Positions 1 through 9,701 of a stretch of DNA of 64,000 bases are shown here, in pieces. The translations under genes were made by a program, and so were the position numbers. The stretch is from Ampelocalamus luodianensis. Its lineage: Eukaryota > Streptophyta > Magnoliopsida > Poales > Poaceae. Positions within the stretch are counted from its first letter, which is position 1. The number at the start of each line of letters is the position of its first letter. The stretch lies in NCBI GenBank assembly GCA_036346255.1, contig CM070624.1:20244626-20308625 (forward strand), in the 5' to 3' direction. The notes beneath the pieces are model-generated. The model made no database searches, was not told the origin of the DNA, and saw only the letters and a list, made by a program, of their open reading frames with translations.

Positions 1-1080
1 TTGTGGAGACCCTCTGAATTAAACAATCTTTACGTAAGATCGATTCTAAAACACCGATAAATTCAGAATCAAATGCATGCCGGTCAAATTGCGATGTGCA
101 GGATCTGTTGGGGATGCAGACACCAGGTCATTGACCGAAATCTGCAGGTGCTGCATTTCTCATATGCTGATCTGCTTACTCTCCTTTCCACTGACCAGGA
201 CAACTATTTCTGAGTGGTTGGGACGAGGCCTTGCATAAATTGACCTCTTCGGATGGCATTATCAGAGAGCGCATACATTTCAATAACCAATCAGTAGTAA
301 AAGACAGCTAAGAATTGGTATGTGAGACAGTTGTTCTATAGTGTCGGTTTCAATTCGTCAATGGCTACGTGACCGGATTACAGGAGACGTACAGCAAGGC
401 AGTGCATTAGTGCAAACCCTGCATGCCATCCAATATGTCAGCTCAAAATATAAGCGTGGATTGACATGTACTCGAAGTTTTAATGCAGGTGTTGATTTGT
501 CACAATGCAAAAGCAAATAGACATAATAGAATCCCAACTACTTCAGATTTCCAGTGCTCGTCGCTAATGTCATGGCATGGACTGTCTGGGTCTCCTTTAT
601 GTAAATTACTACCGCTTTCTGGCGCAATGCCCGTGCTCAGCGTTGAAAATGAGGGTAATATTTTAATTTTATATTTTATTAAAAGATAAATATTGTAAAA
701 GACTAATGATGCATAAAACAGTACTGACAACAGACAACTTATTATACTTCGCAATATATGAAAAATAGGATGTAAACAAGTCAATTAATCACACGATAGA
801 CTTACAGATGGGTCTGATGAAGAACACGAAGCAGCGCAGACTTGATGCGATGCGTAAACGTAGATGTCGCAAAGGCGCAAGCGGTCGCGCGATGCGCTGC
901 CCGTAACCTTATTGCCGCCCGCGCGGTCTTCACGGCAAAGAACGACTCGAGATACCGCTTCCTTCTTCACGGCACGCCGAGAAGAAGAATCGGCAAGGTT
1001 CGCACGACAAGATAACAAAGACACGTATAAGAAGGAAGAAGGAATGGACGCCTGCACATATATAGATGCGCATCGTAATC
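1..1080. other. Intergenic, no gene recognised
   Basis: No reading frame here resembles a known plant protein. The stretch near 860-1080 is richer in GC and open in two frames on opposite strands, but neither frame has recognisable motifs or splice signals that would connect it to a gene. The first 40 bases carry a short string resembling the 3' end of the gypsy LTR found at 7.8 kb, too short to call. Confidence 0.5.
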
Positions 1081-1097
1081 GATGATTAAACAACTAT

Positions 1098-1184
1098 TTA
1101 CCCACTGGTAACTGACACACTTAACCAGCCATTAACCCACTGGTAACTGTCACACTTAACCAGCCATTTACCCACTGGTAACTG
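1098..1184. repeat. 35-bp tandem repeat, about 2.5 copies
   Basis: The string CCCACTGGTAACTG begins at 1101, 1136 and 1171, giving a period of exactly 35 bp. The spacer between copies reads ACACTTAACCAGCCATT with one or two changes. No coding role is apparent. Confidence 0.85.
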
Positions 1185-1881
1185 CTTGTCATCACCACTC
1201 AATAAAGCCTCAAATTCAAACATTTGAATCTCATTCAAACAGAGAGAGAGATGCATGGTTCAGCAAAAATAAGGTGGACTTGGTATGCCAAATGGCGCGC
1301 CACGTCACGGCACGGTCGCGCGTCCCAAGTCACAAGTCACGCGAAAATACGCGAACGCGCGCGTGCGTGCGTGTGTGTGTTTAGCCAGAGCCCTCCTCAT
1401 GCCACCCTCATCCATGTGTCACATGTTTTAAGGAGTGATAGGAACTCCACTTTATATGTTGGTCACCTCCACATTGCCTTAGCAATATGGTACTAAACCA
1501 TAAATGCTTTGAAATTATAGAAAATGGGCCTAAGTCATATAGGCCAATTTCCAACACTCAGAACTGAAATGTAGGTCATATCAGCAGTAAGGAGCTTAAA
1601 GCAAATCAAACATCATCAAAGAAGTAAGAAGCGCATCAGAGATTATTTGTGTGGAATATTGCATTCTCGTGTTCCATACAGTCACTGTCTCACCTCCTGC
1701 ATGTTTGGCCAATAACCTAAAATAATCCGGTATTCATAATGAAACATTCAGACCTGTTTCTGTCGTATACCAGGGGCATTTTTGGGAATTTCACTATTAT
1801 TCGTGTGGAGCACATATGTTAGAGAGAGAGGGAGAGGATAAGAGTCATGTGGCATTGTCCTGTTGCGAGAGACAAGAGAAG
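1185..1881. other. Intergenic, low-complexity patches
   Basis: Contains a GA run near 1240, a GCGTGTGT run near 1360-1380 and another GAGAGA run near 1820. No gene-like structure was recognised. Confidence 0.5.
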
Positions 1882-1914
1882 ATGTCGTGGGGATTGATCC
1901 GATCCCCACGACAT
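1882..1914. repeat. Perfect 13-bp inverted repeat (hairpin)
   Basis: ATGTCGTGGGGAT at 1882-1894 and its exact complement ATCCCCACGACAT at 1902-1914 enclose a 7-base loop. Read as RNA this is a strong GC-rich hairpin. It could be the core of a decayed fold-back element; no flanking terminal repeats were found. Confidence 0.8.
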
Positions 1915-2486
1915 GGTTCCTGCGACAAATTGAAGTTCCTTCTTCTATTCTCTCCAAGATAAAAAATCATCTCAACCCGACCGATTTCTAGGACTTGCCT
2001 CACGGTAAGTCTTATACTTGATCTGACGGCTATTGGGTGATTGGGTGTTGGTTCGTGTACTTGACCAGTGGACGATTCTTTGTTTCTTTGTGTAGCAATT
2101 CCCCAACCTTGATCTCATGCTTCTGTACATTTGGATTCACAGTGGTGGCATTGTATCCCCGACGACCTCGACGGGAAAATCGTGGTGTGACAGCGGCAAT
2201 AGGTTTTCTAGGTCAACGTTGTATTGACGTGCCTTGCCTTCTAGGTGGTTTTGATTGCCATTGGTTCTGTGAGTATCTTGGGTTTTCAATCCATCTATCT
2301 CCCATAATATGTTGTACTAGTGTTTCTGCAATTGTTCCTTTCTGTTATTTATTTATACTAGTACTGGGAGATTTGCATGATAGATTGTGGGCTATTTGTG
2401 AATGCTCAGTGATGATTTCGGACTTGTAAATTATTGTGATAATTTGGAATCGGAGACTAAGCTTTGAGATGGAACTATATTATTGC

Positions 2487-2745
2487 TGAAGAACTGATTA
2501 GTTAATCTTGCGGTAATATCGTTGAGTGTTGCAGTACTGATTAGTTAATCGTGCATTAATATCACTGAGTACTTGCAGTAATATCATTTGAGTACTAGCA
2601 GTAATTTCGTTGATTGCCGCAGTACTGATTTGTTGATCTTGTAGTAATATCATTGATTGTTGTAGTACTGATTTGTTAATCTTGAAGTAATATCATTGAT
2701 TACTGAAGTACTGATTTGTTAAACTTACAATGATACCATTTATTC
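2487..2745. repeat. Diverged 43-bp tandem repeat
   Basis: About six units of the form GCAGTACTGATTTGTTAATC followed by TTG, GTAATATC and ATTGATT are arrayed head to tail. Most units are about 43 bp and two internal units are shortened to about 22 bp. The array is AT-rich and lies just before a GC-rich block at 2880. Confidence 0.75.
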
Positions 2746-2879
2746 AATCTCATCTAGTTTAGTGGTTCAGTTAATAGTAATAGCATTTAAAATTTGAAAA
2801 GCAATTTGTTAGCAGTAGTGTTAGTTTTGTTCACTTGCTGAAAGCAATTTTCTGTTTTCTATCTGAGCTACTTAAACCA

Positions 2880-3060
2880 ACCCAACACACCACCTCTCCC
2901 CCTCCCCGTCTCCGCCTCCGAATTCCGCGGCGAGCGGCCCGACCCCCGGATCGCCCGGTAACTGCGCCGGATCCGGCGGGCTCTGCGGGGCTCGGTGAGG
3001 CAACGAGCTCCCGCCGCGTTTCGGCGCCGATCCGAGGCAACATTCGCTGGGAATCCCGGG
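2880..3060. other. GC-rich block, possibly captured or decayed exon
   Basis: Composition jumps to GC-rich with many CpG dinucleotides, resembling a grass 5' exon or UTR, then drops back to AT-rich at 3130. It is open in several frames but no protein family was recognised. A similar block lies at 3380-3640. They may be gene fragments carried by a transposon; no terminal inverted repeats were identified. Confidence 0.3.
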
Positions 3061-3265
3061 CATAGTGAAATTGCGACGTTGGCTATGAAACGGGGAAGGC
3101 ATTCGGTTCTTTTAGCGTGGTAGTACGGGAAAATCAATGGATATTATTGTAATAATGAAAACAGAGTATTTTATTAATGATCAAACTAAATAAATGATAT
3201 AAAAATAATTACGTCAACAATAAGAGTATATTATTGAAACAAGTGAGGATAAAATAATCATTCCC

Positions 3266-3736
3266 CTACACGAACTCACCCACAGGCACAGCCACAGGCC
3301 ACAAGACAGAGCTTAGAAGTGCTGCTGATACCGCAATTACTACACGAAACACGAGCAATTGGAGACCAAGTCGCGCGTGGAGTGGAGGTGACCTGGTCGA
3401 GCGGCCCGCCAGGCGGCTTCTGCGGCTGTCTGTTTCCCGAAGAGCGCTGGCGGGACTCGGGGCGGCAGGACGCCGCGGGTGAGGTGGGCGGGTGGGCCGG
3501 CGACGGCCAGGCGGCGAACGGGCAAAAGGCGAGAGAGGAGGGGAGGGAAGGGGAGTGAGGTGCGGGCGGCGGGCCGATGAGGTTGCGAGATTAGGGGAGG
3601 CAGGGACAGGTGCGTAAGGCCCATGGGTGCGGCTTGTCTTGCGTGGTCGGCATCGACGGCGTGTGAATACGGCCCAGAACTTGGCCGACAGACTCGCTTG
3701 GGCTGCGCCTGACGCAAGGGTTCGTTTTGCAGACAC
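3266..3736 (-). other. 156-codon open frame in GC-rich block, doubtful
   Basis: An open frame of 156 codons on the minus strand falls in a GC-rich block. The product would be dominated by Arg, Pro and Ser with a hydrophobic C-terminal stretch. GC-rich DNA stays open by chance, other frames over the same bases are also open, and no family was recognised, so a real gene is unlikely. Confidence 0.15.
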
Positions 3737-3839
3737 GACCGGGTTGTGTAGATGTCGCCGTTATGTTGCTTCACTTCACCTGCTCCATGCAACATGCGAG
3801 GTTCTAGTAATCTAGTCCGACGAACAGCATGGTACCAGT

Positions 3840-4284
3840 GGCGGTCTGCGCAAAGTTAGCGCATGCACATGTTCCCAACACATAAAACGATTCAGTCCCA
3901 AGTGTTTGGTCTGGGTCAAACAGAGGCTGAAAGAGAAATTATTCGGGGGAAAAAAGATGTACAATTTGATGCAAATCGTTTTCAATATTTCACATATTCA
4001 GCTTGCAATTGTACAAGTCACAGACTTCCCTTTCTTTCGACCATACACACTGCAAACCTTAATTTGATTCGTCCTTCAATGTTCAAGGACCACAGACGTT
4101 CTAATTAAACAGTTACAAGCTGGGGTGCAAATCCAAAGAGCGAATGAAAGCTTAACCGGGAAAGAAGCCACACGACAAAAGCAAATGCGTGCATTAATAT
4201 TGGTGCACGCACGCACAATCGATCAGCAGCCCACTGGAAAAGAACCGAGCTCCTTCCAATTGGCGTCGAGCCGTCAATCGATGA
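3840..4284. other. Intergenic / 3' flank of the CASP gene
   Basis: No coding signal was recognised. The part next to 4285 would hold the CASP 3' UTR because that gene is transcribed from the minus strand. No clear poly(A) signal was assigned. Confidence 0.5.
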
Positions 4285-5061
4285 TCAGTGGCGCCTGGCG
4301 AGCGCGAACGCCGAGAGAGCGATGAGGACAATGAGGATGACCATCGCGGCGAAGGAGCCGATGAGGGAGCCCGAGATGCGCTCGCAGAAGGAGTCGAACT
4401 GCTGGCAGATGGCGAACCAGTTGGCCCGCACGTTGCCCTTGTGCGCCAGGTACACGATCGCCGCCGCCGCCGACGCGCCGGCCGTCAACAGAGCAAGCAT
4501 CGCCTTCAGTACGCACATATACATATACACATGAATCAGACGAAAGAATGAGATGGTCGATGGTATATCAACATTTGCACATTGATTGCTGATCAACATA
4601 TATTACCGCGTCGAAGAAGACCAGGAACACCCGGCTGTATCGAGCTCTGGGCCTGATGATGTGTACGATGGACAACGGTATGGACAGGACGAGGTACGTG
4701 CACACGACCGCGTTCGCCGCGACGAAGAACCTGCCCATGCATGACATCAAGTTATTTCTTGCTGCATGCAGCCTGGATCCTGAAATACTGCCAAGAGTAC
4801 GTACGTGAACCAGCTGTGTGCAAAAACTTACGTGAAAGACGGGAGGTCGCTGTACTTGGCCTCGAACTGGATGAACTGCGTGAAGAAGGGGAGCGTCTCG
4901 TTGGTCGTGCCCATGGCGATGGCGCTGCCGATCGTGCCAATGATCGCGATGAACCGAAGGAAGACGTCGATGATCGAGACGGCGCGGTTGACGCCTGCGG
5001 CCACCGGCGCGACGAGTCGCGCCGTGGAGGTCTCCCCATGCTCGACTGCCTCCTTCATCAT
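4285..5061 (-). CDS. CASP: Casparian strip membrane domain protein (CASP), 3 exons
   Basis: Exons on the minus strand are 5061-4832, 4730-4607 and 4503-4285 (230, 124 and 219 nt). All have GT..AG borders and phases fit, giving 190 aa. The protein has four membrane helices: about residues 25-50 (with the conserved Arg of LRFIA), 77-100, 112-136 (with the conserved Asp of FFDAA) and 160-185. The first extracellular loop carries ETLPFFTQF, the stretch that separates true CASPs from the broader CASP-like family. The second loop holds the pair of Cys around ICQQFDSFC. CASPs form the plasma-membrane scaffold that positions lignin polymerisation for the Casparian strip in root endodermis; expression there is inferred from the family, not seen. 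The length matches rice and Arabidopsis CASPs. The start is the first ATG of an in-frame ATGATG pair. No lesions were found. Confidence 0.95.
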
Positions 5062-5198
5062 GGCGTACCCGGAGTGCCGATCGAACTAGCTAGGATGACA
5101 AGAGCTGGAATTAAAGCAGCAGATTGCTAAGCGATTCTTGCAAATGTGAGAATGGCTGCTGCTTGCTTCTTGCTTGAGAGGACTAGTGGCTAGACCTT

Positions 5199-5206
5199 CT
5201 TATACA
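5199..5206 (-). promoter_or_regulatory. TATA box of the CASP gene
   Basis: On the minus strand TGTATAAG sits about 140 nt upstream of the CASP start codon. The stretch between is free of upstream frames of note, which fits a core promoter with a 5' leader of about 100 nt. Confidence 0.55.
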
Positions 5207-5239
5207 TGAAGGGATCATTTCATTAGGATAAGCAGCATT

Positions 5240-6408
5240 TGCCCTAACAGAACCAACAATTTGTTTTGGTCAATCATGCAGCAGAGCCAAAGGTGGTGAT
5301 TTAGGTGGCTTTGACAATTGTTAACACCAACTAAAGCACACCTTGCCATTGGTTGACTCTGCACCTGCCCTTACTTGCTCAAGTGAGACTGCCAAGTTGC
5401 AAATATTTTTGATTCAACTAACCATTCTCTAGTTCCAAACCCACAGTGCAATGTCGAAATCCTAGTCCATTTCTACTTTTGGTGCTCTCTGAAGTTTGTA
5501 GGGCTCCCAGCTCCCCTCCGCAATAATGCAATCTTTTCTTTGGTAAAAGACACTGTAGTGAGTGAGTTGTATGACACGAATCATTGTTGAGGCAGTTCAA
5601 GATCACGCCAATGCGATGTGCTGTGTTTGATGAAGGCATCAACTTTTCCCCCAAATACAGGACATGACTTTCTGGACTGCGCTGTGCGTTCATCTCGTAC
5701 GCGCCATCTCATCGCGTAAAAAAGTTAAGCACCTGTAGGTTGGGCCGAAAGACCGCTTTCCTAATCAACATCCAAATTAACAGATTCTCCTAGCAAAAGC
5801 CAACAATATTGTCAGCCCATTACGAGCCTAGCAGAGCCTACTCCTTCCTTCGCCTCGAGGTCCTCGCCGTGGATAAAGGGCACAATCTCCAAAGGCCTCG
5901 TCCCAAAGATTTTCCAATTATCAAGAAGAAAAAAAAGAATGAGGATTGAGCGCTTGCTCGATGGCTCACGGTGTAGGTGTGTGTGCAGCTGGCTTAGGAT
6001 CGATCTCAGGTTGCCTCACCTTTCGGGTGCTTATTCCTTTAGAAGTAGTTCACGCACACATAGGTGCGTTCAATGAGACATGGGTGCGTTCAATGGGATG
6101 CACTCACGTGTGTATTTGTGTGTGTGGGGGGGGCGTGATTGTGTCTCGCGTGTACTCTCAAAAAAGAAGGAAAAAAGAACAGTAAGCGAGCACTCCAGAT
6201 GGTCATTGGATTCAGGACCTAGACATACAGGAATATAACCTTCCAGCATGTGCAATAGTTCCAACATCTTTGGGAGCGAACAAACACATCAATCTCAATC
6301 CAACTGCCTCAGATGAGATCACCTAGAAGCTAACCCCAGATAGCACATACACAATAAAAATCAGCCTACAGGATGCAGTTCCTCGGATAAATAACTACCG
6401 AGTACAAT
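5240..6408. other. CASP upstream region, no other gene
   Basis: This covers the distal promoter of CASP and further unassigned sequence. A G-run and CA/TG-rich patch lies near 6110-6140. No protein-like frame was recognised. Confidence 0.5.
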
Positions 6409-6960
6409 TGTCGATGGATTAGTATCGATCTTATGAATGAATACTAAGGGCTCTCCTAGAGCGAAACCACACAAAAAAGAATATAAGAATTTTATACAGG
6501 TTCAGGTCTTCTCTTGAGAGAATAATAACAGTACTCCTATGTTGTTGTATTGATTGTGTTTACAGCAAGAAAGAAGTCACTAAAATTGGGGCTTGGTAAC
6601 TTCTGTGTTTCGTTGTAGCTGTTGAATCTCTTGATCGCTTGATCACTCCATCCTCTTCTCTCCCTCTGTCCACCTACTTTACTCCTTATATATCGTAATG
6701 AAGGGGTGACAGTTGTCCACGTCAAGAGGCACCTTGTAGTTTGATGCAATGCTCACATTTAAGGGTCATTATTGTCGGAGACATATACCCCACGTCGCCT
6801 TGCGGTTATGTCAGAGATAGGGGTTTAATACATGCAATTATCTCAGGAATAACTGCACATATTATTTACTGCGTGTATTAAATACAGTGCACAAATATCC
6901 CTAGTCGAGTGGGCTCATATGTCTGTAGGTTGTATCGATCATAGGGTAGTCATAGCTGAC

Positions 6961-7133
6961 CTGGTCGTAGTAAGACTTACGACCATGAGGTGATCGTAGT
7001 AGACTTACGATCAATAGGTGGTTGTATAAGAACTTACGACTATAAGGTGATCGTAGTAGGACTTACGATCAATAGGTGGTTGTAGAAAAACTTACGGCCA
7101 TATAGGGTGGTTATAGAATAGCTTACGATCACT
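6961..7133. repeat. Array of about 28-bp self-complementary modules (left arm)
   Basis: About six head-to-tail modules of the type GGTCGTAGTAAGACTTACGACC plus a spacer such as ATAAGGTG. Each module contains an inverted repeat (GGTCGTA and TACGACC), so each can fold by itself. The array is mirrored in the right arm at 7231-7348. Confidence 0.8.
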
Positions 7134-7230
7134 AGGTGTGTATGATCTCCCATATTGTTAATATTAAGGGGTACCATTGAAGGTTGTATAAGAGACATTA
7201 TTATCTATAATATTGCAGATAAATAACTAA

Positions 7231-7348
7231 ATGGTCGTAAACCATTCTACGACCACCCTATATGGTCGTAAGTACTCCTACGACTACCTAGTGGTTGTAT
7301 GCCTTGCTACGACCACCTTATAGTCGTAAGCCTTACTACGACCAGGTC
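7231..7348. repeat. Array of about 28-bp self-complementary modules (right arm)
   Basis: About four modules such as GGTCGTAAGCCTTACTACGACC, the inverted counterpart of the array at 6961-7133. The copy number differs between arms, which suggests unit gain or loss after the inversion formed. Confidence 0.8.
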
Positions 7349-7607
7349 AAATACGACTACCCTATAGTCAACAAAACCTACAGACATGTGAGTGCAATCG
7401 ACTAGGGATATTTATGTGATGTGTTCAATACACACAGTAGTTAATATACACTGTTATTCTCTAGCATAACTGCACGTATTAAGCATGTCTCTGACATAAC
7501 TGCAAGGCGACGTGGAGTGTGGTCTCTCTGACAATATCTACCATCAACGTGCGTATTTCATCAAGCGTTGAGACGCTTCATGGCATGGAACAACTGCCAC
7601 CCCTTCA

Positions 7608-7620
7608 CGCGCTATATAAG
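7608..7620 (+). promoter_or_regulatory. TATA box in the right LTR-like arm
   Basis: GCTATATAAGGAGTAAAC in the right arm is a typical LTR promoter core directed toward the gag region. Its mirror, CGATATATAAGGAGTAAAG on the minus strand near 6680-6700, points the other way, so the two arms form divergent promoters. Confidence 0.5.
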
Positions 7621-7877
7621 GAGTAAACTTGGTGGGCAAAGGAGAAGAAAAGAGGAGAGTCAACAAGAGCAACGACAACAGAGAAGTCATTAAGCCTTAG
7701 TTTAGTGATTTATTCCTTGTTATAAAGCAAAGTTAATACAGCAATACAAGAGTGTGATGATTATTCTCCCAGGAGAAGGCCCGAACCTGTCTAAATCTCT
7801 GTGTCTTTTTCTATGTGGCTCATCTCAAGGAAAGTCCTCAGTATTCATTCGTAAGATCGATACTAATCCATTGACAG

Positions 7878-7896
7878 TTGGCGTCAACCATGTGGA
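7878..7896 (+). other. Primer-binding-site-like sequence of gypsy element 1
   Basis: Directly after the CA end of the right arm comes TTGGCGTCAACCATGTGG. This resembles the TTGGCGCC...GTGGGG string that commonly follows the 5' LTR of grass gypsy elements. It marks the right arm as a 5' LTR on the plus strand. Confidence 0.55.
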
Positions 7897-8127
7897 TCTT
7901 TCGATTTTTTTCCTTTTTGACAAATTATATTCATTTTTTCAACTCTGATGCTTTCATAACAGGAGAGTGAAATGAAAAAAATTAGTTCGATTTGATAGAC
8001 TACACAAAACTTGATATGGATACCTGCTATGAGTACGAGCAGAGCATCATTTCGTCCAATGGCAATGCCATTTCCACAGATCTTTCACCAGACCCAGGAG
8101 ATCATGCCACAGACAAAGTTAATGAGG

Positions 8128-8135
8128 GATCCTTC
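8128..8135. repeat. hAT target-site duplication, left copy
   Basis: GATCCTTC directly precedes the hAT terminus. The identical 8-mer follows the other terminus at 13434-13441. Eight base pairs is the length expected for hAT insertion. Confidence 0.85.
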
Positions 8136-8859
8136 CAAGGTTATTAAGTCGGCTAGTCGACACTACTTTCCTAGTGACTGATTTGCCGACTAGTCGTCGA
8201 CTAGTCAACAGATACTGTTCATATGATAGTGATATGTATGTACGTATGTATATATTATGGGAAATGCTTTGATTCTTACGTCCGAGCGCAAAGGACACTC
8301 CGTAAGCTGATCCATGTGATCACATTCAATTCCTCTAGATCCCCATCTCTCTACTCTATCCCTCTATCTCCACTCGCTGCCAGAAGCACTTCCCATTCTC
8401 ATTTTCCTATCATCAGCACCTTTCCCCATTCCCATTTTCCCCATCGTCTCACCACAACCAAGCCAAAAACAAAATTCAAAAAACCCTTCTCAGTCCAATC
8501 TCCATCGATTAAATCCTAATCTACCAAGCTGAGGATCATAAACCACAGGATCAATTAGGGAGCAGTGGAGGAGAAGAGGGGGACATGGGAGCTCGAGCGA
8601 CGCAGCAGCACCGTCGACGCTGTCGTGGAGTCGGGCGACGGCCAGTGGCTGGGGTGGTGTTGGAGTGGCAGAGACCCAAGAGGCGAGCCGAAGCAGCCTA
8701 AGCGGCACGGCGAGCGACGGAGGCCCAAGAGGCTAGCCGAGGTAGCCCGAGTGGTGTGGCGTGTGGCGACGACTGAGAAGGCGGCAGCGGCACCCGGGTG
8801 CGTCCGGTGGCGAGGCAACGCGCTAGAGTGACCGACGGGAGGTGGCGCGTTGTTCAAAT

Positions 8860-9250
8860 GTTGCGGCAAGAGTTTTTTTGTTGCAATGGTGTGTTTGATT
8901 TCTTGCACAAGAAGTCCTTCTGTTGGATTTTTTCCACTGTTTGATTTGTTGTATAAGAAGCCTTTAAATGTTGCATGGTCATTTACGGGATGTTGCAATA
9001 GATGTTTCTAGATGTTGCAACATTTTTTGAAATGTTGGGATTCTAATTTTGAGATGTTGCATCTTCTTTTCCCCCACCTAGTTTGAAACCCAGTTTTTAA
9101 TGTTGCACCTGTTCTTCCCTTGTGTTGCATTCACTTGAAGTTGTGATGAGTTTTAGTGATGTGAAGTTTTTGTTGAACACATAAAATCAAATGTTTCATA
9201 AGTTTTAAATGCCGCACACATAGATTTTTTTTGTTGCAAAAGTTGTGATC
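8860..9250. repeat. ATGTTGCA-rich repeat tract in the hAT arm
   Basis: The word TGTTGCA or a one-base variant recurs about ten times in 390 bp, at irregular 25-60 bp spacing and in one orientation. Dispersed subterminal words of this kind in DNA transposons are often transposase-binding sites, though here the tract is about 700 bp from the terminus. It may instead mark a smaller element nested in the hAT arm. Confidence 0.5.
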
Positions 9251-9701
9251 GGATGTTGGGGTCGGAGCGTACGATGGGAACCTTCCCATCGTACGTCCAA
9301 GTGCTAATTGCACCCATATATTATATACCTTATATTGCAGTGATTGAAAGGTATATATATAGATTTATTTAAAGAGAGGATCGATGACTTACATGTTTTG
9401 AGTCCAAACCCCCTTCTTTTGACTTGTTGAAGTATGATTTGGGATCTTCATGCTACAAAATAAATAAAAAACAAGAATAAGCATATGATGAAAATAAACA
9501 ATACCTTCATGGGAGAGTAATATAGCACCATGAATTAAAGAGAACAATATAAATCATACAATATAACAATAAATAAATGAGCAATTAGGAAATCAAGCAT
9601 CTAAAACATCAAGTTCTCAACGACAATAGCGTTCTACACAATAGTTAAGTAACACGACAACAAGGTCCCAAGTCTCAAATAGTAAAAGTAAACCATAATC
9701 A

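Larger units (their letters stand above)
6409..7876. repeat. Head-to-head pair of gypsy LTR-like arms
   Basis: Left and right arms are inverted copies of one LTR-like sequence. The outer ends match: TGTCGATGGATTAGTATCG begins the left arm at 6409, and CGATACTAATCCATTGACA ends the right arm at 7876. Matching landmarks continue inward: the GTATTCATTCGTAAG string, TATA boxes, the CACGTCGCCTTGC string and a CCCTAGTCGA string. The centre is near 7180. Divergence is clearly visible, so the arms are old. The right arm is followed by a primer-binding-like sequence and acts as the 5' LTR of the element running to 16268. The left arm is an inverted second copy with no recognised internal region beyond it. 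Confidence 0.75.

Noticed and set aside
2831..3137. Overlapping open frames of 70-89 codons on both strands
   Set aside because: They arise from a CpG-rich block; three or four frames are open at once, none has motifs, and no splice structure joins them to other exons.
4741..5130. 129-codon plus-strand frame
   Set aside because: It is the antisense shadow of CASP exon 1, which has correct splice sites and family motifs on the minus strand.
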